Below are positions 1 through 6,616 of a stretch of 9,505 nt of DNA, piece by piece. The stretch is from assembly GCA_016293615.1 (NCBI GenBank), contig JAEDDX010000083.1, positions 1 to 9,505 on the forward strand, read 5' to 3'. Origin of the DNA: Acetatifactor sp. Lineage in GTDB: Bacteria; Bacillota; Clostridia; Lachnospirales; Lachnospiraceae. A program made the translations under genes and the position numbers. The stretch's first letter is position 1, and each line of letters starts with the position of its first letter. The notes under the pieces were generated by a model, which saw nothing but the letters and a program-made list of their open reading frames with translations, did no database searches and was not told where the DNA came from.

Positions 1-1
1 G

Positions 2-3000
2 GACCTTTCAGAGGAGGATATGGCTTGGTTTTTTGAGGAGCTGTCCGAACGCTTGGGGATTCCGGCCGAGGAGCTTGCGGCGATGACGGAAGATGAGCTG
101 CAGACCCTGTATGAGCAATGGCTTGCGGACAACGGCTATGAATCCGCATCTTCCTTTGCCCTGCCTCCGGCGGAGAAGCAGACCTTTATGGTGGTAACCT
201 CGCTCGGAGAGCGACCGGCGGACCGGATCCACGAGTGGCTCCCCGGCATTGGCCTGATGCAGGATCCGGAGCGGGACGATATTTCCACCGGCTATCTGGT
301 CAATTCCGAGACGAATCCCTATATCCTGCATGAGGGAGACACGATCACGGTCTGTGTCTACGGAGACCCTGATGCAAGGAATGGTTCAAATAAGTACTAT
401 ATCTGGAATGTCTCAGAGGAGCAGGCGGTCGTAAAGGTTTCAAACGGTGCGGATACGACGGTGGACGGATACCGAAGGCAGGAAGCAACGCTGACTGCCG
501 TGGGCGTCGGCACCTCGACGATTTACTACAGTGAATATAGTCCTGCACTGAAGTTCTATGTGAAGGTCGTGCCTTCCGTCGATGACAAAGGACAACCGAC
601 CAGATATGACCACGCCGATATCGAAGTTCTGGACGGCGGCACCTATTGGATCGAAGAGTCCTCCGTCATGGAAAACGGGGATGTCATCAAGATCAGGACG
701 ACCTATCAGACCTATATCGTCGGCGTAAATCAGTGCCGTGTATTTGACGCCGACGGTACTGTGATCGCGACCTTTTACCCGGAGGACTATCAGGAGAACG
801 GCGCGCCGGGAGAGACGCAGTATGAGCTGACATCCAAGTATGTCTGTATGAATCTGTGGTCGAAGCATTTTGAGCAGGGGAAAGCCGAGAAGGCGGAGTT
901 CGATACCAGAATCCTGCTGCGACCGCTGACAAGAGAGTATTTTAGAAATGATGTATCCGAAGGGGGAGAGCAGCCGATTTCAGGGGAAAGTGATCTGTAT
1001 GTACCCAATGCAATCTTTTCGCCTTCCCATCTGAACATCACAAGTGTGATCGATGCGAACAATAAGTGTCCGAACCATTCCGGTCTGGATTTTACGGTGC
1101 AGGATAAGCTGAATGTCTATTTCACGATACCTCCCGCAGCCGTGGAATTCCGGGTCAATAAAGTCCTGCTGGGAGATACCCTGACGGCCGGGCAGTTTGA
1201 ATTTGAACTGGTGGACGCCTGGGGAATGGTGGTTGCAACCGCGAAGAATCAGGCAGACGGAAGCATTGTTTTCCCGAAGCAGTATTTCCTGGTGGACAAG
1301 ACGTACACTTATACCATCAGGGAAAAGATTCCGGACGCGGCGATGACCCTTCCGGACGGCAGACAGTATTACAACGGATATGTTTACGACACTTCGCAGA
1401 AGACCGTGTCCGTGGAGGTGGAGCTTTCGGCAGACCACAAATCCCTGATTCCGAAGGGGCAGTCTTATGTGGAACCCTTCCAAAATGAAAAGTATACGCT
1501 TCCTTCCGGCAGTGTTTACGGAGAACTGAAGGTTTCCAAGACCTGGAGCGCGGGTGATCACTCAGCTGACTCCATACGCTTCACCCTGCAGCAGAGTGTG
1601 AGCGGAACCACGGTTCCCTTCTCCTACGGCGGAAGCAGCGAGTTCGTGCTTTCCCAGTCCAACAACTGGACGATGACCTTCCAAAATGTGGAGGTGATGC
1701 GAGACGGTCAGCGCGTTACTTATTCCGCGACGGAGAATCCGGTGCCGGAGGGATATACCCCGGTGTACTCGGTATCGCCGGACGGTATGAGTATCACGAT
1801 TCAGAATAAGCGGACCGGCACACCGATCTCCCTGAGTGTGAAGAAGGACTGGAGGGACGAAAACAATAATGTGATGGCATCGCCGCCGCAGGATTCGGTG
1901 ACGGTCCTGCTTCGCAGGCAGAGCCATGAAATCGAAGTTCCGGTTACCGTCCGGGTGGAGGATTCTCAAGGCAACCAGAAAACCCTCGAGTTTCTGTCAG
2001 ATCAGCCGAAGGCTTATCTGGGCAGTTCGTTCACATTCACGCTGACGCTGGAAGATCAGGCGAACACAGGAAACAAACGAAACGAGAAGGTGAAGTCGGC
2101 GACGAATTGTTCCTGTGTCATGAGCGGTTCGTCCGGTCGCACCACGACTTTCGTGGTGTCTGATATTCAGGAAAACGCCGAGATCGTGATACAGTGTGAC
2201 GAGGCGCTGACGCAGGGATTTTCAGAGGGCTCAGGCTATTTCGTACACGAGTCATTCGGCGCAGATACGATTCCCGAAGGATGGACGGTGCGAAGGGGTA
2301 ATGCTACAACGACGCTGGAGCGGGCATCCGGCGTGGGATATGCCGCAGCAGGCTCGCTGGCGGTCCGCAACAGGACAACCTTCTGGAATGGTATCAACCA
2401 TGTATACAGCGGCCTTGCGACCGGTCAGGAGTACAGCTTTACGGCGTACCTGTCCTATCAGGATTCCGGCATGGCGTCGCCGGCGGCCTTTGACATGGGA
2501 CTCTATTACAAAGCCGACGGACGAGATATTTATACCAATCTGGTCTCCGCAACGGCGCAGAACGGCGGAGAATGGGTCAGACTCTCCTGCCCGAAATTTG
2601 TCGTACCCGCCTCGGAAGTGACCCGTTCGTTCTATTTTCAGACGGAGGAAACAGGGGGCACCTTCCATGATTTCTATCTGGACGACTTCATCGTGGCGCC
2701 GTATGGCATCGAGACAGAGCTTGACAGAAGTGACGGAGCGGTCCTTCGGGCCAATGCCACTTATCAGTACTCACTGGTGAACAAGAACATTCCGGCTGAT
2801 GTGCAGAAGAAGGCGACCACCTGGCTCCCGGATACGACAGGCAGTAAAGAGTGGTCGAAAACGCTTGCACTCAAACAGGCGGACGGATGGATGGTGACGC
2901 TGGAACAAAGCGACCTCGACGAGGCAACCCACAAGGAATACAGGTATTATGTATTGGAGAGTCCGATTCCCGGATATACGGTAAGCTACAGCGGGGATAT

Positions 3001-3181
3001 GGTGGCATTCAATACGACCTCCACTCCCATCACGGTCACCAACAGACTGATCTCATACAGACTACCCGCCACCGGCGGCGTCGGCGCACGCAATGTGCGG
3101 TTTCTTGGGTTGATAACCCTGACAGGCAGCTGCCTGGCAGGTGCTTATATCAAAAAAAGAAAAAGGAGGTCGAGCGCGTGA
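2..3181 (+). CDS. LPATG-anchored pilus tip adhesin with CBM-like domain, 5' partial
   Basis: This is a large cell-wall or pilus adhesin, probably the tip subunit. The frame is open to the left edge. The first ATG (position 20) is followed by an acidic helical stretch rather than a signal peptide, so the real start is probably upstream. Residues are numbered from that ATG (1053 aa). Residues 56-183 look Ig-like (Big_2 style, with ATLTAVGVGTSTIYY). Residues 195-370 are unrecognised. Residues 372-493 resemble the streptococcal pilin isopeptide-linkage (FctA-like) domain, with K381 and N489 as the probable bond pair. Residues 499-598 are a Cna_B domain (K507, E572, N596). A second Cna_B is split into 602-634 (K609) and 931-1010 (E980, N1008) around an insertion that holds a CBM22/CBM4_9-like domain (741-893). 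The C-terminus has LPATG (1015-1019), a hydrophobic helix and a KKRKRR tail, the classical sortase signal. It lies 58 bp before the major pilin. The sortase-substrate call is firm; the tip position is inferred from size and gene order. Confidence 0.9.
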   Translation, partial: DLSEEDMAWFFEELSERLGIPAEELAAMTEDELQTLYEQWLADNGYESASSFALPPAEKQTFMVVTSLGERPADRIHEWLPGIGLMQDPERDDISTGYLVNSETNPYILHEGDTITVCVYGDPDARNGSNKYYIWNVSEEQAVVKVSNGADTTVDGYRRQEATLTAVGVGTSTIYYSEYSPALKFYVKVVPSVDDKGQPTRYDHADIEVLDGGTYWIEESSVMENGDVIKIRTTYQTYIVGVNQCRVFDADGTVIATFYPEDYQENGAPGETQYELTSKYVCMNLWSKHFEQGKAEKAEFDTRILLRPLTREYFRNDVSEGGEQPISGESDLYVPNAIFSPSHLNITSVIDANNKCPNHSGLDFTVQDKLNVYFTIPPAAVEFRVNKVLLGDTLTAGQFEFELVDAWGMVVATAKNQADGSIVFPKQYFLVDKTYTYTIREKIPDAAMTLPDGRQYYNGYVYDTSQKTVSVEVELSADHKSLIPKGQSYVEPFQNEKYTLPSGSVYGELKVSKTWSAGDHSADSIRFTLQQSVSGTTVPFSYGGSSEFVLSQSNNWTMTFQNVEVMRDGQRVTYSATENPVPEGYTPVYSVSPDGMSITIQNKRTGTPISLSVKKDWRDENNNVMASPPQDSVTVLLRRQSHEIEVPVTVRVEDSQGNQKTLEFLSDQPKAYLGSSFTFTLTLEDQANTGNKRNEKVKSATNCSCVMSGSSGRTTTFVVSDIQENAEIVIQCDEALTQGFSEGSGYFVHESFGADTIPEGWTVRRGNATTTLERASGVGYAAAGSLAVRNRTTFWNGINHVYSGLATGQEYSFTAYLSYQDSGMASPAAFDMGLYYKADGRDIYTNLVSATAQNGGEWVRLSCPKFVVPASEVTRSFYFQTEETGGTFHDFYLDDFIVAPYGIETELDRSDGAVLRANATYQYSLVNKNIPADVQKKATTWLPDTTGSKEWSKTLALKQADGWMVTLEQSDLDEATHKEYRYYVLESPIPGYTVSYSGDMVAFNTTSTPITVTNRLISYRLPATGGVGARNVRFLGLITLTGSCLAGAYIKKRKRRSSA
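2240..2698 (+). other. CBM22/CBM4_9-like carbohydrate-binding domain within the adhesin
   Basis: Adhesin residues 741-893 read like a jelly-roll carbohydrate-binding module. The order is an opening 'ESFG...PEGW', then SLAVRNRTTFWNG (779-791), 'YSGLATGQEYSFTAYLSY', a Trp strand (W852) before 'VVPAS', and the closing FYLDDFIV (885-892). The Arg-x-x-x-Trp-Asn-Gly style block and the 'E-x-G-G-T...DFY-x-DD' ending are typical of the xylan-binding CBM22 and related CBM4_9 modules. In known CBM22 structures ligand contacts come from a Trp in the first block and a Glu near the last strand. The counterparts here would be W789 and E876 or E877. Recognition is from memory of the family pattern, so the fold is likelier than the ligand. 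Confidence 0.72.
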
Positions 3182-3221
3182 GTTGATCAAAAACGATTTG
3201 CAGAAAACCTCAAAAAAATAC

Positions 3222-3230
3222 AAGAAAGGA
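3222..3230 (+). promoter_or_regulatory. Ribosome binding site of the major pilin
   Basis: AAGAAAGGA sits 9 bases before the ATG at 3240 in a very A-rich leader. It decides the start. The frame is open back to an ATG at 3141, but that would place 33 mostly basic residues ahead of an otherwise perfect signal peptide. A better-looking AAGGAGG at 3163-3169 lies inside the adhesin's last codons and has no suitably spaced start in the pilin frame. Confidence 0.7.
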
Positions 3231-3239
3231 AAAAAACAA

Positions 3240-4799
3240 ATGAGAACGAAAAAGAAAGTATTCAAAACAATGTTAACCTTTGTGATGGCAATGCTCATGA
3301 CATTGGCAATGGGGATGACCGCTTTGGCGGCAGGACCCCACACCCTCACCATTAAGCCCGCAGCTGACGGCGAAACCCACGAGTATACTGTATACAAGGT
3401 CTTCTCGGGAGATACTTCTACCATAACCGTCGGAGGATCTACGAAAAAGGTTCTGTCTAATATCAAGTGGGCAAACGGAGTAGATAAAACCGCATTGATT
3501 AACGAGCTTAAAACCGTAACTTTTGGAGTGTCTGTAGGATTTACTGATGCAATGTGTGCAAGTGAAGATGCAACCGCTGCCGCTGCAGAATTTGAAAAGC
3601 TGGTTTCGGAAGCAGATAAGGCCTTGCTCGCATCTGTCATTGCAAAACATACGGTAACTTCAGCGGGGACATTGTCCGGAACAAATGCTGCTCCTGCAAC
3701 GATTGCTACTTTGGAGGATGGTTATTATTTCGTAAAAGAGACAACGGCTTCTCTTTCCGGCAGCGCTTATTCCCGCTTCATGCTGACATTGGTGGATGAG
3801 AGCACAATTGATGCGAAGTCTGTTGTGCCTTCCGTTGAGAAGAAGATCAATGAGTCCGGCTCCATGGTGGATGCAAACACTGCAGGCATCGGCGATATTG
3901 TGAATTATGTTGTAACCTCTGCGGTACCCGATACGACCGGTTATAATAAGTATTTCTTTGAGTTTACGGATACCTTGTCTGCAGGTCTGTCCTATGAGAA
4001 TGACATGAAGATCTACATTAACGGAACCGAATTGACCGACACTACAAAGTTTAAGATCACACAAACGACTTCCGGCGCAGATACTGTGATTAAGGTATTG
4101 ATCTATGATATGACACCTTATACGGCGGGAGATTCCGTAAAGCTGGAGTATTCCGCAAAAGTGAATTCCGGCGTAGATCTGACCATCAACGGAAATCCCA
4201 ATAAAGTCAGCCTGAAGTATTCGAATAATCCCAGCTATACGTATACAGGTGACCCTGACACGGAACCCGGCGGAGAGACTCCGGAGGATAAGGTAGTGAC
4301 TTATTCTACAACGCTGGAGATTCGTAAGACGGACGAAACCGGCAACAAGCTGACCGGAGCATTCTTCAAGGTTGAAAAATATAACGGCAGCAGCTGGGAG
4401 GAGATACTTGCCGAGACAGAAGTGGATTCAGAAGGTAAGATTGTTCTGAAGGGTCTGGGAGAAGGTCAGTACCGAATCACTGAGACAAAGGCACCCACAG
4501 GATATAACAAGATCACAACCCCCATCACACTTACCATCGGTAAGGTTATGAATTCGACGGATACCACAAAGCTGGATAAATGGACCTATACCCAGGATAC
4601 CCATACGAATGCAGTTACCGAAGCAGAGACAGGTGCAAATCCTGTTGTAGGTATTACGACAGTAGCAAACAAGCAGGGTATCACCCTTCCTTCCACCGGT
4701 GGTATCGGTACCACCATCTTCTATGTAGTAGGCGGTATTCTGGTTGTGGCAGCGGCTATTCTGCTCATCACCAGAAAGAGAATGGCTTCCGAAGAGTAA
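3240..4799 (+). CDS. LPSTG-anchored major pilin (shaft subunit), SpaA-like
   Basis: This is the probable shaft subunit, exported and then polymerised by the class C sortase encoded next. Of 519 residues, 1-31 form a Sec signal peptide (MRTKKK start, hydrophobic core, cleavage near ALAA|GP). Residues 34-190 are an N-terminal pilin domain ending in 'LEDGYYFVKE'. Residues 196-335 match the fimbrial isopeptide-formation D2 domain, with KK201-202, FTD at 242-244 and the conserved NKVSLKYSNNP at 321-331. Residues 356-480 are a SpaA/Cna_B domain (K363, E415 in ITETKAPTGY, N477). LPSTG (483-487), a membrane helix and TRKRM close the protein. K193 in DAKSVVP occupies the place of the pilin-motif lysine (YPK in classical pilins) and is the likely cross-linking residue, but the motif is not canonical. 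Hand counts of GC at 3481-3600 give about 42%, lower than neighbouring genes, in keeping with a highly expressed or variable surface protein. Confidence 0.95.
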   Translation: MRTKKKVFKTMLTFVMAMLMTLAMGMTALAAGPHTLTIKPAADGETHEYTVYKVFSGDTSTITVGGSTKKVLSNIKWANGVDKTALINELKTVTFGVSVGFTDAMCASEDATAAAAEFEKLVSEADKALLASVIAKHTVTSAGTLSGTNAAPATIATLEDGYYFVKETTASLSGSAYSRFMLTLVDESTIDAKSVVPSVEKKINESGSMVDANTAGIGDIVNYVVTSAVPDTTGYNKYFFEFTDTLSAGLSYENDMKIYINGTELTDTTKFKITQTTSGADTVIKVLIYDMTPYTAGDSVKLEYSAKVNSGVDLTINGNPNKVSLKYSNNPSYTYTGDPDTEPGGETPEDKVVTYSTTLEIRKTDETGNKLTGAFFKVEKYNGSSWEEILAETEVDSEGKIVLKGLGEGQYRITETKAPTGYNKITTPITLTIGKVMNSTDTTKLDKWTYTQDTHTNAVTEAETGANPVVGITTVANKQGITLPSTGGIGTTIFYVVGGILVVAAAILLITRKRMASEE

Positions 4800-4827
4800 T
4801 GCCCCAATCACGAAAAAGTCAGATGTG

Positions 4828-4859
4828 TCTGCGGTGGGAGAGTTTTCTCCCACTGCAGA
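4828..4859 (+). other. Intergenic hairpin between major pilin and sortase
   Basis: A 14-bp stem (4828-4841 with 4846-4859, one G-T wobble) closes a 4-base loop. The arms include CTGCGGTGGGAG and CTCCCACTGCAG. No T-run follows, so it is not a standard intrinsic terminator. It sits 29 bases after the pilin stop and 25 bases before the sortase start. It could stabilise the 3' end of the abundant pilin message, mark a processing site, or give partial attenuation so that the enzyme is made in smaller amounts. The structure is seen; the role is inferred. Confidence 0.7.
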
Positions 4860-4872
4860 ATCTTATAACCGT

Positions 4873-4878
4873 AAGGAG
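4873..4878 (+). promoter_or_regulatory. Ribosome binding site of the class C sortase
   Basis: AAGGAG lies 6 bases ahead of the ATG at 4885. It touches an in-frame ATG at 4879 with no spacer, so 4885 is the better start; the choice changes the protein by two residues. Confidence 0.75.
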
Positions 4879-4884
4879 ATGCCA

Positions 4885-5748
4885 ATGAAACGCTATTTGC
4901 CCAATATCATACTGATATCCGCACTGCTTATTGGCATCTGCTTACTGCTATACCCGTCTGTCAGTGATTATGTAAACTCCGTGCATCAGACGAAGGCGAT
5001 CTACTCCTATGAACAGGTTACGCAGAATCTGACGCAGGATCAGAACCTGGAGATTTTCGAGGCTGCGCATACCTACAATGAGTTGATTGCAGAGACGGAG
5101 CATGTGTTTTTCCAGCCGGATCTCGTACCCGGATATGAGGATGTGCTGGATACGACCGGCACCGGAATCATGGCCTACATTACGATCGACAAGATCAAGG
5201 TGGAACTGCCCGTGTATCACAACTGCAGTGAGGGAGTTTTGCAGATCGCAGTCGGACATCTTCCCGGAACGAGTCTCCCCGTGGGAGGAGAGGGTACGCA
5301 CGCAGTGCTTACCGGACACAGAGGACTGCCCAGCTCGAAGCTTTTTACGGATCTGGATAAGCTGGATGTGGGAGATACCTTCACCATTACAGTGCTGAAT
5401 CAGGTGCTCGCCTATCAGGTTGACCAGATACGAGTGGTTCTGCCGGAGGAGACGGATGAGCTGCGCCTGATTCCGGGCGAGGACCATGTGACGCTTTTGA
5501 CCTGTACCCCCTACGGAATCAACAGCCACAGACTTCTGGTGCGCGGCAAGAGGGTGGAATATGAGGGGAAAAAGGGACCGGTTTATGTGGCAAACGAAGC
5601 CTACCAGATCGATCCGATGATTGTGATGCCCGCGGTGGCGGTACCGATTCTGGTGCTTTTGGCCATTTGGTGGTCTATTCGCACGCGCAGACGTGCAAAA
5701 CAGAAAAAAATCTACAGAAAGGGGATGGAGCGAGATGAGACGAAGTAA
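4885..5748 (+). CDS. Class C (pilin-polymerising) sortase
   Basis: This membrane transpeptidase cleaves pilin sorting signals between Thr and Gly and links subunits through pilin lysines. Of 287 residues, 4-23 form an N-terminal membrane helix followed by YPSVSDYVN, and 246-264 form a second helix with a basic tail; this two-helix layout is characteristic of class C. Catalytic residues are clear: H145 in VLTGHRGLPSSKLF, C207 in TLLTCTPYGIN, and R216 in SHRLLVRGKR. The blocks GHLPGTSLPVGG and LFTDLDKLDVGD are also class C hallmarks. Two departures are visible. The usual lid tripeptide (DP followed by an aromatic residue) is not found in residues 60-95, where QPDLVPGY stands instead. The usual 'IPKI' reads IDKI (101-104). 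It follows its probable substrate and overlaps the next gene by 14 bp. Confidence 0.95.
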   Translation: MKRYLPNIILISALLIGICLLLYPSVSDYVNSVHQTKAIYSYEQVTQNLTQDQNLEIFEAAHTYNELIAETEHVFFQPDLVPGYEDVLDTTGTGIMAYITIDKIKVELPVYHNCSEGVLQIAVGHLPGTSLPVGGEGTHAVLTGHRGLPSSKLFTDLDKLDVGDTFTITVLNQVLAYQVDQIRVVLPEETDELRLIPGEDHVTLLTCTPYGINSHRLLVRGKRVEYEGKKGPVYVANEAYQIDPMIVMPAVAVPILVLLAIWWSIRTRRRAKQKKIYRKGMERDETK

Positions 5749-6616
5749 ACGGATGCCGGTTCGGGCGGTGTTTGCCGTCTGCATGCTGCTGTTTCTGCTT
5801 GGACAAAACAATATGGTTGCACAGTGCGAAGAAAGCGGCAGTCTCCGTATCGTTCTGACCTCTGCGGAGGATGCGGTACCGATTTGCGATGCCGAGTTTT
5901 CCCTGTATCAGGTTGCGCAATATCAGAATACGGGCGGCGTGGTCTCTTATCACTATACCCCGGAATTTGCCAAATGTACGGTCAGTGAGGACAGACTGGG
6001 AGAAGCGGATGTGGCGTCGGAGCTCTTACGATATTGCACGGAAAACGGACTCTCCCCTGTCGCAAGTAAGCTGACGGGAAGCGACGGGACATGTGAGTTT
6101 TCCTCCCTGCCAAACGGACTGTATCTGGCGGCTCAGACCAATTACATAGCAAGATACATGCAGACAGACCCGTTTACGGTCAGTCTGCCGACGGTGATCT
6201 CCGGCGTGGAATACTGCCCGGTGGAGGCAAATCCCAAGGTTTCCGTGCGGCATGTCATGGATATCACAGTGAAGAAGCTCTGGAATGACGACGGTACCGA
6301 CAGACCCTCCGAGATCGGAGCCGCGCTCAAAAGGCAGGGCAATGTCGTATCAACCGTCAGCCTTTCCGAGGCAAACGGCTGGACATATACATGGAGCGGA
6401 ATCGAGCAGGCGGATGACTGGAGCGTGGAGGAGGTCAATATTCCTGCCGGGTATCGTGCGACCTATCGCCGCGAAGGCAATACCTTCATCATTGAAAATA
6501 CGCCGGCACTGCTGCAGACCGGGCAGATCAAATGGCCGGTCCCCATCCTTTTCCTGCTGGGTGCGGTATGCCTGTTTGTCGGACTGAAACTGCGGAGAGA
6601 AGACGATGAAGCGTAG
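5735..6616 (+). CDS. Minor (probably basal) pilin with LLQTG sorting signal
   Basis: This is a secreted 293-residue pilin subunit. Residues 1-29 form a signal peptide (RRSKR, hydrophobic 11-23, possible cleavage after MVA). Residues 35-165 resemble the N-terminal domain of SpaA-type pilins: AEFSLYQVAQY (53-63), then GTCEFSSLPNGLYLAAQ and 'DPFTVSLP'. Residues 175-257 are a Cna_B domain with K181 (VKKLW), E233 (SVEEVNIPAGY) and N255 (IIENTPA). The C-terminus reads LLQTGQIKWPVP (259-270), a hydrophobic helix and KLRRED. This block is the familiar LPQTG-type signal except that Pro is replaced by Leu. Five cysteines lie outside the signal peptide core in the N-terminal domain (C51, C81, C101, C120, C161), unusual for a pilin. 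The ATG at 5735 is preceded by GGAG at 5727-5730 and lies inside the end of the sortase gene. The small size and the neighbouring second sortase suggest the basal, wall-anchored subunit; this is inference. Confidence 0.88.
   Translation: MRRSKRMPVRAVFAVCMLLFLLGQNNMVAQCEESGSLRIVLTSAEDAVPICDAEFSLYQVAQYQNTGGVVSYHYTPEFAKCTVSEDRLGEADVASELLRYCTENGLSPVASKLTGSDGTCEFSSLPNGLYLAAQTNYIARYMQTDPFTVSLPTVISGVEYCPVEANPKVSVRHVMDITVKKLWNDDGTDRPSEIGAALKRQGNVVSTVSLSEANGWTYTWSGIEQADDWSVEEVNIPAGYRATYRREGNTFIIENTPALLQTGQIKWPVPILFLLGAVCLFVGLKLRREDDEA

Noticed and set aside
20..22. ATG at 20 as the true start of the adhesin
   Set aside because: GAGGAGG ends only 2 bases before it, too close for a ribosome site. The frame is open upstream, and an exported LPATG protein needs a signal peptide that is absent here.
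2301..2621. Plus-strand second-frame ORF inside the CBM-coding region
   Set aside because: It is Arg/Pro-rich with no binding site and lies in a shifted frame of a well-supported domain.
3110..3150. Internal promoter before the major pilin (TTGATA at 3110, CTGACA at 3119, TATAT at 3146)
   Set aside because: No -35/-10 pair has a 16-19 base spacing with acceptable matches; the major pilin may still have one, but the sequence does not show it.
3141..3239. Longer major pilin beginning at ATG 3141
   Set aside because: It would add 33 lysine-rich residues before a standard signal peptide and overlap the adhesin; the site at 3222-3230 fits the ATG at 3240.
4828..4859. Hairpin as an intrinsic terminator
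   Set aside because: It is followed by AATCTTATAACC rather than a T-run, and the sortase genes downstream have no promoter of their own that I can see.
4744..4884. Longer class C sortase beginning inside the pilin gene
   Set aside because: The extra 47 residues are the shadow of the pilin anchor plus the hairpin region. AAGGAG at 4873-4878 and the membrane helix right after 4885 mark the start.
5819..5829. Lipobox at C31 of the minor pilin
   Set aside because: The residue before Cys is Gln (VAQC), which lipoprotein signal peptidase does not normally accept, and the protein already carries a C-terminal sortase signal.
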